Notes: a model not told the origin generated them from the sequence alone. Positions 48,950-57,940 are shown, counted from the first letter of the stretch. The stretch is DNA of 64,000 nt from Candidatus Aminicenantota bacterium (GCA_027068075.1 JAMOUJ010000006.1:154706-218705), one strand, 5' to 3'. A program made the numbers and translations.

Positions 48950-49966
48950 ATGGAAAAAAAAAGCACCTTTGAAGACCTCACGCTGGAAGGGGTGATATCC
49001 AGGGCAGACCTGGGGATAGGGGTTTTGAGGGGGGAGGAAATACTTTACTCCAATCAGGCTCTCCAGAGGATCCTCCAGGGGGAGTTCGGCATACGGTTTC
49101 CCTCCATCCTTTACGGAGCCCTCCAGGAGGGCAAGGTCATGGGGACGGAAAAGATAGGGAGGTACACCTTCGGGTTCTGGTTTGAGAAGGTGGGGGACGC
49201 CTGGCTTTTTCTTGTGAAGCCCATCCCCGAGGAGACCGTTGTTTTCAACCTGAGACGGGACAAGGAGATCGTGGACAATCTCAATCGCCTCTTTTCAGCC
49301 ATTAGACACGAAATAGGCAACCCCATAAACATCGTGAAGATGTCAATAAAGGTGGTTAAGGAGCACCTGGACGAGTTTTCCGAGGAGAAAAGAAAGGAAT
49401 ACCTGGGAAGAATTACCAAGCAGGTGGAAGCCATAGAGCAGGTTCTCAACACCATCGGCAACTTTATGAGGGTGGGAACCCTCAACATCACCCGGGTGGA
49501 GATTTCAAGTTACTTGCAGGATTTCCTCAAGGAAGTGGAGGGTGAACTTGTAGCCAGGAAGGTGAAGTTAAAGGTGGACGACGAAATGCCGAAGATATGG
49601 GTAGAAGCCGACCCATACGCCCTCAAACAGGTTTTGAGGAACATTTTCAAGAACTCCGTGGAGGCAATGGACGGTTACAAGGGGAAAAGGAGGATAGAGG
49701 TTTCCCTGGAGAGGGTGGGCGATTATGCGAGGCTTTCCATCAACAACACGGGAAAGAAAATCCCATCGGATCTTATCAATAAACTTTTTATTCCCTTTAC
49801 ATCCACCAAGGGAAAAAAGAGGGGAATGGGCCTGGCCATTTCTAAAAGATTGATGTTGGCCATGAACGGGGAGTTGGAGATAAGCAACGAGATTGATGGG
49901 GTGGAAACCAGGATTTACCTCCCCATCGCTAAAGTTCACTCCGGAGGTAACGATGAAACCCAGTAA
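48950..49966 (+). CDS. Soluble sensor histidine kinase
   Basis: 338 residues, no transmembrane segment. The N-terminal 95 residues could be a small PAS-like input domain (DLGIGVLRGEEILYSNQALQRIL). H-box AIRHEIGNPINIVKM with His120, N-box VLRNIFKNSVEAM, G-region KKRGMGLAISKRLMLAMNGELEIS. The G1 box is weak (INNTGKKI). Its stop overlaps the regulator's start by 14 nt, making the pair a cognate two-component system. Confidence 0.9.
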   Translation: MEKKSTFEDLTLEGVISRADLGIGVLRGEEILYSNQALQRILQGEFGIRFPSILYGALQEGKVMGTEKIGRYTFGFWFEKVGDAWLFLVKPIPEETVVFNLRRDKEIVDNLNRLFSAIRHEIGNPINIVKMSIKVVKEHLDEFSEEKRKEYLGRITKQVEAIEQVLNTIGNFMRVGTLNITRVEISSYLQDFLKEVEGELVARKVKLKVDDEMPKIWVEADPYALKQVLRNIFKNSVEAMDGYKGKRRIEVSLERVGDYARLSINNTGKKIPSDLINKLFIPFTSTKGKKRGMGLAISKRLMLAMNGELEISNEIDGVETRIYLPIAKVHSGGNDETQ

Positions 49967-51200
49967 AATCCTGATTGTGGACGATGACCGGGAGTTTCTT
50001 CAGACTCTCAAGGATGCCTTTCTAAGCCACGAGAAGGACATCAAACTCTTCCTGGCCGGCTCGGTAAAGGAAGCCCTCAAAATATTGAAAAAAGAAGACA
50101 TTGACCTGGTGATTTCCGACCTGAGAATGGAGGGGATGGACGGCCTGGACCTTTTGAATTTCGTAAGGAAAAAAATGCCCCATGTGCCCTTCATTCTCAT
50201 CACTGCCTACGGGTCCCCAGCCATAGAGATAAAGGCCGAAAAAATGGGGGCTGTAAAATACATGACCAAGCCCATAATCCTGGAGGAATTGGAGAAAGCC
50301 GTGATGGAACTCCTCAACCGGGAGCGTTCCCCCAAGGAGCAGTTGACCTTCAACTCCCCCATCCATCTGGCCCAACTGGTGAAGTTTGAGGGAAAAGATT
50401 GCGCTTTAAAAATCATATCCCCAGACGGCAGAAAGGGGGTTCTTGAATTTGAAAACGGAAAACTCATTAACGCCAGGCTGGGCAAACTGGAAGGGGAGGA
50501 GGCAGCGGTGGAAATTCTTTCTTGGAAGGATGTTCTCATCACGGTGGAGAAAGGTTCGGGTAAGAAAAAAGTTACCATAGACACACCCCTGGAAGACCTC
50601 ATAGTGAAGGCCCTAAAGAAGAAAGAAGAACCTCCTACTCCCCAGGAGATACCAGAAGTAGCCGTTCCCGAGGAGGAACTCATCGGAGGGGAAACCGTGG
50701 ACGAAGAAGCCTTAGACGAGGATGTTTTTCCCTCGGACGAGGGGGAAGTTTCCCTCAAGGGTGAATTTGAATATCTTGAAGAATACCTGGGAAAAATTGA
50801 CGAACCGGAGTCGGAGGAGGAAGAAGTTCTGGATGAAGAGGGGACTGCCGGGGGAAAATTGGCCCGGAGCAACATCATAGAGACGATTCAGGAGATTCCA
50901 GGATACCTGGCCATGGCCATTTTCACCGACAAGGCCAAACTTCTGGACTTCCACTCCCGGGAGGGCGAGCCCTTCCTGAAGGAGATATTTCAGAAAACCG
51001 CCGCCCTCTCCATCCTTCTGAGGGACCTTCATTCCAAATACGGAAAGCAGGACATAAACTTCATCACCATAGAGAACGAAAACGGATTTTTCTACGCCAA
51101 ATTCGTCAAGGGTAAGGTTTTAATCCTCAGAACCAACAAGGAGACCAAGACCGCCCTGATAAGGGAGATTTTCTCCGAACTTACCGAAGAACTCCTCTAA
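49953..51200 (+). CDS. Response regulator with DUF4388-like and roadblock-like output domains
   Basis: 415 residues. Receiver 1-120: acidic DDD at 10-12, phospho-acceptor Asp56 in VISDLRMEGMDGL, Lys106 in KYMTKP. Residues about 130-205 form a DUF4388-like domain (FNSPIHLAQLVKFEGKDCAL ... GVLEFENGKLINARLGKLEGEEAA). A 75-residue Glu-rich linker follows. The last 110 residues resemble the stand-alone roadblock-like protein at 47914. There is no DNA-binding domain, so output is by protein contacts. ATG 49953 is used, with CGGAGGT upstream; the longer frame lies inside the kinase gene. Confidence 0.82.
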   Translation: MKPSKILIVDDDREFLQTLKDAFLSHEKDIKLFLAGSVKEALKILKKEDIDLVISDLRMEGMDGLDLLNFVRKKMPHVPFILITAYGSPAIEIKAEKMGAVKYMTKPIILEELEKAVMELLNRERSPKEQLTFNSPIHLAQLVKFEGKDCALKIISPDGRKGVLEFENGKLINARLGKLEGEEAAVEILSWKDVLITVEKGSGKKKVTIDTPLEDLIVKALKKKEEPPTPQEIPEVAVPEEELIGGETVDEEALDEDVFPSDEGEVSLKGEFEYLEEYLGKIDEPESEEEEVLDEEGTAGGKLARSNIIETIQEIPGYLAMAIFTDKAKLLDFHSREGEPFLKEIFQKTAALSILLRDLHSKYGKQDINFITIENENGFFYAKFVKGKVLILRTNKETKTALIREIFSELTEELL

Positions 51201-51670
51201 GGTAGAATCAGAACCGGGGTGTTTTCGTCCACCATTTCAAAGAGGTCCAGTATATCCCAGTTTCCCATCCTTATGCAGCCCTTGGAAGCAGGGCTTCCCA
51301 GCAACTCTTCCTCCGGGGTTCCGTGGATGTAGATAAACCTTTCCCTGGTGTCCACTATTCCCCCCCGATTTTTCCCCTCCTCCATCCCTTCCAGCCAGAG
51401 TATTCTGGTGGTTATGAGGTCGCCCCGGGAAGGAAATAAAACCACCTCCCCGGTAAATTCCCTTCCCACGAAGACTCCCCCCGGGGGAACTCCGTCTCCA
51501 ATTTTTCTGTATATTCTGTGAAGGCCCAGGGGGGTCTTGAAGGAGTCCATCAGGGAGCCGTAGCCAAATCGGGACGAGGATATCCTGTAAACCCTTAAAA
51601 TCCTCCTTCCCTCCATGAGGTAAAGTTTCTGTTCCCCCAGAACCACCAGGATAAATCTCCTTTCCCTCAT
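51197..51670 (-). CDS. L,D-transpeptidase (YkuD) domain protein without signal peptide
   Basis: 157 residues, essentially a bare YkuD catalytic domain: KTPLGLHRIYRKIGDG, GIVDTRERFIYIHGTPEEELLG, then SPASKGCIRMGNWDILDLF with His116, Ser129 and catalytic Cys132. YkuD enzymes cross-link peptidoglycan stem peptides or attach lipoproteins in the periplasm, but this frame starts directly with the first strand (MRERRFILVVLGEQKLYLM) and no signal sequence or upstream in-frame start is apparent. The stop overlaps the regulator's stop by 4 nt. Confidence 0.82.
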   Translation of the reverse strand: MRERRFILVVLGEQKLYLMEGRRILRVYRISSSRFGYGSLMDSFKTPLGLHRIYRKIGDGVPPGGVFVGREFTGEVVLFPSRGDLITTRILWLEGMEEGKNRGGIVDTRERFIYIHGTPEEELLGSPASKGCIRMGNWDILDLFEMVDENTPVLILP

Positions 51671-51677
51671 CCAGCCA

Positions 51678-51717
51678 ATTCTAAAAACATAAAATCCCCG
51701 GTGTCAACAGAACCGGG
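51678..51717 (-). promoter_or_regulatory. YkuD-gene promoter with hairpin around the -35
   Basis: On the minus strand TTGACA (51702-51707), 18 bp, TAGAAT (51678-51683), ending 7 nt before ATG 51670. The inverted repeat CCCGGT/ACCGGG (51697-51702 and 51712-51717) has most of the -35 in its loop and a T-rich tract after it, so it may also terminate the DUF401 gene just upstream. Confidence 0.55.
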
Positions 51718-51718
51718 T

Positions 51719-52897
51719 TCAGGAGAATACCAGAACGGCGGCGGCCAAAATTGCTGCCACCGGAGGGAGGATGTATTTGTACACCCTGACAAGCCTGGCG
51801 CCGAAGAACTCGCTGGAGAGAACGAGGCAGAGGTGAAGAGGAGAAAGGAGCACCCCGGAGAACCCGCTGATGTAAAGGAGAGAAATGTAGTTGAGGTTCT
51901 TTCCCACCATGGGGATGAAGAGGGGAAAGGTAATCCCCACGAAGGCGGAGTTGACTCCGGTGAGAAAGCCCACGGAGAAGGGGAGGGCCACCATGAAGAA
52001 GACCGACCATCCCCTGTGGGAGGAGACCGTCCGGGCCAGAAGGGGAGAAAGGGAAGAGGAGGCTACGAAACCCTTAAAGATCATCACCGACAGAAGGATG
52101 AGCATGATTTTGTAGTTAAAGGCCCTGAGGAGGATGCTCGGGATTTTTTTCGGAGGTACGGTGAAAATTAGGGAGAGGAATACCACCAGGGCCAGGGAAA
52201 GGAGCAGGGGGAGCCCGGCGGCAAGAATCAGAGCGATGACGAGGAGAATTTCCCAGGTTCCCCTGAGAAAGTCCTGCAGGGGCCTGTTTCCTTTCCCGGG
52301 ATAAGGGGACAAGCGTGGGAAGGAGAGGCGGAGGATGAGGGCTCCGGCCCCGGCGGCTATCAGGGTGAAGTAAAACTGGTTCCTCATGAGGTCCAGGGCT
52401 TTTATTTCAAAAACCGCCACCGTGAGGATGAAGCCCTGATAAAGGGGCCAGAAGAACTCCCATATATGCCGAAACCAGTAATTAGCAAAGGTCTTTACCT
52501 CCGGGGATACCCTTTCTCCCCTCAGGGCCTCCTCCACCATGGGGGCCGAAACCAGGGCTCCCCCGGGCATGGGCAAAAGACCTATTATGGCTGGGGATAC
52601 GGTGGAGAGGAGGAATCGGGAGGACATTACCCCGCTTATTCCCCGCAGGAGTTTTTCCAGGGACTTCTTTTCCTTCTGGATTTCCACCAGCACCAGTACC
52701 AGATAAATCAGAAGAAGGAGGCCCAGGGTGGTCCGGGAGACGGCGGCCCTGGCCGCCGAAGTTAAAATCTGAGCCGGGGTCATGGAAAAGAGAAGGGCCA
52801 TCAGAAGGCCGCTTAAGAGGACCACCGCCGAAAGGTGTAGTCTCAGGAACAGAAGAATCAGGAAGACTGCGATAACTATTCCCAGTTTCAAAAGCAT
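51719..52897 (-). CDS. DUF401 family membrane permease
   Basis: 392 residues, about ten transmembrane helices. VSPAIIGLLPMPGGALVSAPMVEEAL and FANYWFRHIWEFFWPLYQGFIL are the signature blocks of DUF401, a family related to anion/gluconate-type permeases. The late TGVNSAFVGITFPLF is typical too. Substrate unknown. TAAAAT ends 8 nt before the ATG. Confidence 0.85.
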   Translation of the reverse strand: MLLKLGIVIAVFLILLFLRLHLSAVVLLSGLLMALLFSMTPAQILTSAARAAVSRTTLGLLLLIYLVLVLVEIQKEKKSLEKLLRGISGVMSSRFLLSTVSPAIIGLLPMPGGALVSAPMVEEALRGERVSPEVKTFANYWFRHIWEFFWPLYQGFILTVAVFEIKALDLMRNQFYFTLIAAGAGALILRLSFPRLSPYPGKGNRPLQDFLRGTWEILLVIALILAAGLPLLLSLALVVFLSLIFTVPPKKIPSILLRAFNYKIMLILLSVMIFKGFVASSSLSPLLARTVSSHRGWSVFFMVALPFSVGFLTGVNSAFVGITFPLFIPMVGKNLNYISLLYISGFSGVLLSPLHLCLVLSSEFFGARLVRVYKYILPPVAAILAAAVLVFS

Positions 52898-52911
52898 AGG
52901 CCTTTATTTTA

Positions 52912-53565
52912 TCATCGGGAGGAAATTATAAGCACCACCTCACCCCGGCCCTCCCACTGAAGGAAGTCGGAGATTTTTCCCCTCAGGATTTCCTCGTGAA
53001 CCTTGGTGAGTTCCCGGTGAATTTCGCATTCCCTGTCTCCGAAAACCTCCAGGGCCTTTTTCATGAGTTTTGGAACCCTGGACGCCCTTTCAAAAAACAC
53101 CAGGCATCCGGGAAACTCCTTAAGGGTTTCCAGGTCCCTTTTGCCCTTTCGTTTGGGAAAGCCCCAGAAGACGAACCGGAGGCAGCCCAGGGCAGAGGCC
53201 GAGAGGGCAGCGGTGAGGGAGGAGGGGCCCGGCACTGGAATCACCCTGATTCCCCGATTTACCGCCTTCTTTACCAGGATCGCCCCGGGATCGCTCAAGA
53301 GCGGAGTCCCGGCGTCGGTTACCAGGGCGGCCTTTTTCCCCTCCAGGAGTTTCTGGATTATAACCTCGGCCTTTTCCCTTTCCCTGGGGGCGTAATAACT
53401 CACCAGGGGTTTTCTGATCCCGTAGTGGTTGAGGAGGTTGGAAGTTCTTCTGGTATCTTCGCAAACCACGAAATCAACTTCCTTGAGCACCTCCAGGGCC
53501 CTCAGGGTTATGTCCCCGAGGTTCCCGATGGGGGTTGCCACCACGAAGAGTTCAGGTGAGGACAT
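52912..53565 (-). CDS. rsmI: 16S rRNA (cytidine-1402-2'-O)-methyltransferase
   Basis: 217 residues, shorter than E. coli RsmI because the C-terminal extension is absent. Tetrapyrrole-methylase fold: LFVVATPIGNLGDITLRALEVL, CEDTRRTSNLLNHYGI, ALVTDAGTPLLSDPGAILV, VPGPSSLTAALSASAL. Start overlaps the nadE stop by 14 nt. Confidence 0.95.
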   Translation of the reverse strand: MSSPELFVVATPIGNLGDITLRALEVLKEVDFVVCEDTRRTSNLLNHYGIRKPLVSYYAPREREKAEVIIQKLLEGKKAALVTDAGTPLLSDPGAILVKKAVNRGIRVIPVPGPSSLTAALSASALGCLRFVFWGFPKRKGKRDLETLKEFPGCLVFFERASRVPKLMKKALEVFGDRECEIHRELTKVHEEILRGKISDFLQWEGRGEVVLIISSR

Positions 53566-54361
53566 CCCGGCTGTATAGGAAATCCCTTCCCACCGTCCGG
53601 GTGGAAATCTTCAGGATCTGGGGGGGAAGCCTTTTAAAATGATGCTTGAACATTTTCTCCACTATCCCCCGGACCTTTTCTCTGCCGTATTTTTCCTCCA
53701 CCTCCTCCCGGGGTTTCCTCAAGTCCACCAGTTCGTAGAGGATTTTATCCGCTTCCTCGTAGGTGATCCCCAGTTCTCCTTCGTCGGTCTGCCCAGCCCA
53801 GAGGTCAGCACTGGGCTTTTTACGCAGGATTTTTTCGGGAACCCCCAGGTGCCGGGCCAGGGCCCTGACCTGGGTTTTGTATAGGTCCCCTATGGGGTTT
53901 ATGGCCGAGGCCAGGTCCCCGAAGATGGTTCCGTAGCCCAGGAGAATTTCGCTTTTGTTGCTGGTTCCTATGACCAGGGCCCTCTCCCTGGCGGAGATGT
54001 CGTAGAGGATGCTCATGCGCTCCCGGGCCATTTTGTTTCCCCGGAGTATTTTGTCGTCGGTGGGCATTTTTTCAAAATAGGCCTCCACCATGGGGGTTAT
54101 GTCAATGAGGTAATGTCTGACTCCTAAGGTCTTTACCACCATCATGGCGTCCTCCACCGACGAAGGGGAACTTACCCGGTGGGGCATGATGACCGCCACG
54201 GAGTTATCCGGGCCCACCGCCCTGGTCAGAAGGTATAGCACCGTGGTGGAATCCAGCCCTCCGGAAAGGCCCAGAACCCCCCTCTTCATGCCGATCCTGG
54301 AGAGTTCCGTCCGGAGGAACTGAACGGCAAATTTCTCTATTTTCTCGGCGTCAATCTTCAT
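53552..54361 (-). CDS. nadE: NAD+ synthetase, ammonia-channel type
   Basis: Last step of NAD synthesis, amidation of nicotinic acid adenine dinucleotide. 269 residues with the PP-loop LGLSGGLDSTTVLYLL, MPHRVSSPSSVEDA, GTSNKSEILLGYGTIFGDLASAINPIGDLYKTQVRALA and AGQTDEGELGI. No glutaminase domain is fused; the nitrilase-fold gene just upstream, overlapping by 11 nt, probably supplies ammonia. Confidence 0.95.
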   Translation of the reverse strand: MKIDAEKIEKFAVQFLRTELSRIGMKRGVLGLSGGLDSTTVLYLLTRAVGPDNSVAVIMPHRVSSPSSVEDAMMVVKTLGVRHYLIDITPMVEAYFEKMPTDDKILRGNKMARERMSILYDISARERALVIGTSNKSEILLGYGTIFGDLASAINPIGDLYKTQVRALARHLGVPEKILRKKPSADLWAGQTDEGELGITYEEADKILYELVDLRKPREEVEEKYGREKVRGIVEKMFKHHFKRLPPQILKISTRTVGRDFLYSRDVLT

Positions 54362-55181
54362 TTAGAATCCTCCTTATCTCCCGGTAGATGACCCGGGGCC
54401 TTTCGTCCCGGTAGGCGGGGAAAAGAATCCTTGCCCTGCGGAGTTCTTCCCTCCTGTACTCAAAGGTGCCCAGGTCCTCCTCCAGGTCCTTTAACCTCAC
54501 CAGAACCTGGCCGGTGGGGGAGTAGGCGTGGGAACCTCCTCCGAAGCCCATGCCGCCGTCAAAACCCACCCGGTTGGCGTAGGCCACATAAACGGTGAAG
54601 TGTTTTGAAACCACCTTGCTCATGTTTTCCCACATCCTTATGGAGGGGAAATCCGGATATCCCCGGGCCGGGGATGCGGAGAGAACCACCAGAAGGTCCG
54701 CCTGCTGGAGAAAGTAAACATAACTGGAGGACGGATGAAGGTAATCGTAGCATATTAAAATCCCAACCCTTCCCAGGTCCGGGTCCTCAAAGGTCCGGAA
54801 GTTCTCGCCCTCGGCGAAGAACCTCTTTTCCTCAAACATGGAATAATTGGGCAAAAAAACCTTCCGATGTATGTGGACGAGGTTTCCGTCCCTGAAGAAG
54901 CCTGCTGCATTAAAAAAAAGGTCCCTCTCTTCCAGGACGAATCCCGTGAAAAAGGGGAGTATTTTAGAAGCCTCCTTCAGTTTTTCCATGAGAGGATGGC
55001 CTTCCTTTATAGCCACATCGGGAACCAGATCGTAGAGTTCGTATCCGGTGAGGGCCAGTTCCGGGAAAACCACCGCCTCCGCCCCCTGCCCTTTGGCCTT
55101 TTCAAGTAGTTCCAGGTGCCTTCCTAAATTCTCCTCCACCTTCCCCACCGCCGGAGCCATCTGAGCAATGGCTATCTTCAT
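54351..55181 (-). CDS. Nitrilase-superfamily amidohydrolase, probable NadE glutaminase partner
   Basis: 276 residues. Catalytic triad of the carbon-nitrogen hydrolase family: Glu41 in FPELALTGY, Lys107 in HRKVFLPNY, Cys144 in ILICYDYLHP. In many NAD synthetases this domain is fused N-terminally to NadE and releases ammonia from glutamine. Here it is a separate gene overlapping nadE by 11 nt, so a two-subunit enzyme is likely. SD GGGAGG precedes the ATG. Confidence 0.88.
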   Translation of the reverse strand: MKIAIAQMAPAVGKVEENLGRHLELLEKAKGQGAEAVVFPELALTGYELYDLVPDVAIKEGHPLMEKLKEASKILPFFTGFVLEERDLFFNAAGFFRDGNLVHIHRKVFLPNYSMFEEKRFFAEGENFRTFEDPDLGRVGILICYDYLHPSSSYVYFLQQADLLVVLSASPARGYPDFPSIRMWENMSKVVSKHFTVYVAYANRVGFDGGMGFGGGSHAYSPTGQVLVRLKDLEEDLGTFEYRREELRRARILFPAYRDERPRVIYREIRRILNED

Positions 55182-55194
55182 GAGAGCCTCCCAT

Positions 55195-55222
55195 TTGAAT
55201 TCAGGACCTCAGAAATTATAAA
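55195..55222 (+). promoter_or_regulatory. Promoter of the PseG-like gene
   Basis: TTGAAT (55195-55200), 16 bp, TATAAA (55217-55222), ending 9 nt before the GTG start at 55232; no SD. Confidence 0.4.
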
Positions 55223-55231
55223 CTAAAAACC

Positions 55232-56071
55232 GTGAAGAGAATAGTTTTTATAACATGGGCCGAACCGGGAACCTACGGAAGGATGAGGAGGAGCCTTCTT
55301 CTGGCTTCCCTCCTCAGAAGGGAGGCGGAGGTTTCCTTTGCCGTCCGGCCCCGGGGCAAAACCCTGGCCTTTTTAATAGACGGCGGTTTTCCCCATTTTC
55401 TCCTGGATGAGGGGTTGCCTTCGGCGGACCTTTACCTGGTGGACCTTCCCCGGTGGGAGGGAGAACTTCCCGGGGAATCACTGTTCGTGGATGTGGAGGG
55501 CAGGGAGGGAATAAAGACCCTTCCTCCGGAGGAGGGAGGGAAATTTCAGGTTCTCTTTCCCAGGTTTCGCCACTTCCATCTTCTTGAAAAGGAGATTCGG
55601 GAAAAGGGAAAGAAGGTTCTGGTGGCCCTCTCCACCCGGTGCGGTCCGGAGGAGGTGGAAGCGGCGGTGGAAAGGGTCCTGGAGGAAGATCTTTTCCCTG
55701 TTTTAGCACCGCATTTTGAACTTTCCCGGCCCTGGCTGGCCTCCCTGAGAAAAAAACATCCCCGGGTTCGCCTGGTAGGTCCGGTTCAGGACCTGGCCAG
55801 GGTCATGTGGAAGGCGGACATGGCTTTGATCTCCGGATTTCTGAAACCCTTTGAAGCGGCTTCGGTGGGAACGCCGGCGGTTTACTGGAAGGAGGACCGG
55901 GTAAGCCGGAGTTTTGAAAACCAGGGAGTTGGGAAAATCTATCGTCCAGGGATTCTGAGGGAACTATACCAACGTGTGGGGGAGAGGAGGGAAGTTTCCC
56001 GCAGGGCCAGGGGCCTGGTGGATGCTCTGGGGCTTTACAGAACCTACGAATTTATAAGGGGTTTGCTTTGA
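55232..56071 (+). CDS. Glycosyltransferase-B-fold protein (PseG/MurG-like)
   Basis: 279 residues starting at GTG. The fold suggests a compact GT-B enzyme: short Rossmann half with RMRRSLLLASLL, then a C-terminal half with RVRLVGPVQDLARVMWKADMALISGF followed by FEAASVGTPAVYW, which aligns in pattern with PseG hydrolases and MurG-like transferases. It is followed directly by a GT4 glycosyltransferase (TTGA overlap), so a role in surface polysaccharide is likely. Exact reaction unknown. Confidence 0.6.
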   Translation: MKRIVFITWAEPGTYGRMRRSLLLASLLRREAEVSFAVRPRGKTLAFLIDGGFPHFLLDEGLPSADLYLVDLPRWEGELPGESLFVDVEGREGIKTLPPEEGGKFQVLFPRFRHFHLLEKEIREKGKKVLVALSTRCGPEEVEAAVERVLEEDLFPVLAPHFELSRPWLASLRKKHPRVRLVGPVQDLARVMWKADMALISGFLKPFEAASVGTPAVYWKEDRVSRSFENQGVGKIYRPGILRELYQRVGERREVSRRARGLVDALGLYRTYEFIRGLL

Positions 56072-57162
56072 AGGTCTTGTTTCTGGCACCGCAGCCCTTC
56101 TTCATCCCCCGGGGGACTCCCATCGCCGTGGCCAATCTTCTGAGGGCCCTGGAGGGGGAGGTTATTGGAAAACTTCTGACTCTCCCCTTCGGAGAGGACC
56201 TGGAAATTCCCCTGGAGATTGAGAGGCTTGATAGGATTCCCTTCACCCGGCCCCCTCGCCCCGGCTTTTCCTTCACCAAATTCCTTTACGATGTGGAACT
56301 CCTGGAGGAGGTTTTGAGACAGGCCAGGGGTTACGACTTGATTCACGCCGTGGAGGAGGCCAATTTTATCGCTCTCATGGCGAAGAAACTAAAGGGTATC
56401 CCCTTCGTCTACGACATGGATTCCATCCTTTCGGAGCAACTCAGGGGCCCTCTGAAAAAAATGGCGGAGTCCCTGGAGAAAAAGGCATTAAAGGAGGCCC
56501 TGGGGGTGGTGGCGGTCAGCCCTTCCCTGGTGGATTACGCCCGTAGATTCAACCAGCAGGTATTCTATCTTCCCGACACCCCCTTCTGGCAGGAGTACCC
56601 GGAGGTGGACAAGGGGCGCTTCGGATGGGAGGGAAAAACGGTGGTCCTGTACGCCGGGAACTTCGCCCCTTACCAGGGGGTGGATTTTCTCCTGGATGCT
56701 TTTTCTCTAACCACCCGGGATGACCTCCTTCTGGTGCTCCTGGGAGGGGAAAAGGAAGTGAACCTTCCCCGGGTGGAGGTTCTTCCTCCGGTCTCTCCCC
56801 GGCGGGTTAACGAATACCTGGCGGCGGCGGACATATTGGTTTCCCCCAGACTTTCCGGGGTTAACACCCCCATGAAGATTTATTCTTATCTGGGAGCGGG
56901 AAAGCCCATCGTGGCCTCCGCCATAGAATCCCACACCCAGGTATTAACCCCGGATGTTGCCCTGCTTCTTCCCCTGGACCGGGAGTTATGGGCCAGGAAA
57001 ATTGAGGAACTGGCCAGGGACCCAGTTCTCCGCCGGGAACTGGGGCGACGGGCCAGGGAAGTTTTTGAAAGGGAGTATTCCTGGGAGAGGTTTCGCCGCA
57101 GGGCCAGGGGGATCTACCGGGAAATTGATTCCCGCCTGCAGTCTAAAGAACGAAGAGTTTAA
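56068..57162 (+). CDS. Glycosyltransferase family 4
   Basis: 364 residues, start TTG overlapping the preceding stop. N-terminal acceptor half PFFIPRGTPIAVANLLRAL; C-terminal donor half with VVLYAGNFAPYQGVDFLLDAF, EYLAAADILVSPRLSGVNTPMKIYSYLGAGKPIVAS, the E-x7-E-like region represented by the GVNTPMKI block. Retaining GT4 enzyme that moves a sugar from a nucleotide donor; acceptor unknown. Confidence 0.9.
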   Translation: MKVLFLAPQPFFIPRGTPIAVANLLRALEGEVIGKLLTLPFGEDLEIPLEIERLDRIPFTRPPRPGFSFTKFLYDVELLEEVLRQARGYDLIHAVEEANFIALMAKKLKGIPFVYDMDSILSEQLRGPLKKMAESLEKKALKEALGVVAVSPSLVDYARRFNQQVFYLPDTPFWQEYPEVDKGRFGWEGKTVVLYAGNFAPYQGVDFLLDAFSLTTRDDLLLVLLGGEKEVNLPRVEVLPPVSPRRVNEYLAAADILVSPRLSGVNTPMKIYSYLGAGKPIVASAIESHTQVLTPDVALLLPLDRELWARKIEELARDPVLRRELGRRAREVFEREYSWERFRRRARGIYREIDSRLQSKERRV

Positions 57163-57940
57163 AAAAGGTAAAAAGGCCCACCACCGCAAGGAAAAAACCG
57201 TAGGCTTTCCTCAGGCGGGGTCCCTTAATCCTGGAGGACAACCTGCTTCCCACCTGAGCCCCGGCGAAAACGGCTGCCGAAAGCAGGGCTGCCGTTCTCC
57301 AGTTTACATGTCCCACGGTCAGGTGCCCTGCGAAGCCCGCTGCGGCGGTGAGTCCCACCATGAAGGCGCTGGATCCCACCGCTATGGGCATGGGAACATT
57401 GAGGAGTAGAACCATGATGGGGATTTTTATTATTCCACCGCTAAGGCCGGCTATGCTGAGGACAAGCCCCACGGCGAACATCAGGGGGAAGACGCAGACC
57501 AGATTTAGGTAGTATTCCTTCCCCAGCCACTCCCTCCTCCACATGAACCACCTTCCCCTTCCCGCACGCTGGCAGCAGAAATTCCAACTTCTCTCGGGGG
57601 GCTTTACCATGAGGTATGAGGCCCCCAGAATTAAAAAGACCAGGAGACCGCCCATGAGTTTTTCCGGAAAGAACTGAGAAAGCACCCCGCCGGCGAAGGC
57701 CCCCAGGGTGGTGGGTACCTCCAGCATGAGGGCCAGGGCGAAGTCCACCTGGCCGTGTTTCTCAAAGACGAAGGTGGCCGAGAGGGAGGTTACCATTATC
57801 AAAAAAAGGGATGTGGAAGCGGCCTGGGTGAAGGGGATCCCCAGCCAGAGTTGAAAGGGGGTGTAAAGTATCCCTCCCCCCACCCCGAAGAGGGAGGCCA
57901 CGGCGGCCGCCATAAAGATGAGAACGAACAGGAGAACCAT
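57143..57940 (-). CDS. TauE/SafE family membrane exporter
   Basis: 265 residues, eight predicted transmembrane helices in two repeats: GVGGGILYTPFQLWLGIPFTQAASTSLF and LSGGIIKIPIMVLLLNVPMPIAVGSSAFMVG carry the paired family motif. An unusual cytosolic loop, NFCCQRAGRGRWFMWRREW, separates the halves. Members export sulfite or organosulfur anions; substrate here unknown. Convergent with the glycosyltransferase, overlapping by 20 nt. Confidence 0.9.
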   Translation of the reverse strand: MVLLFVLIFMAAAVASLFGVGGGILYTPFQLWLGIPFTQAASTSLFLIMVTSLSATFVFEKHGQVDFALALMLEVPTTLGAFAGGVLSQFFPEKLMGGLLVFLILGASYLMVKPPERSWNFCCQRAGRGRWFMWRREWLGKEYYLNLVCVFPLMFAVGLVLSIAGLSGGIIKIPIMVLLLNVPMPIAVGSSAFMVGLTAAAGFAGHLTVGHVNWRTAALLSAAVFAGAQVGSRLSSRIKGPRLRKAYGFFLAVVGLFTFFKLFVL

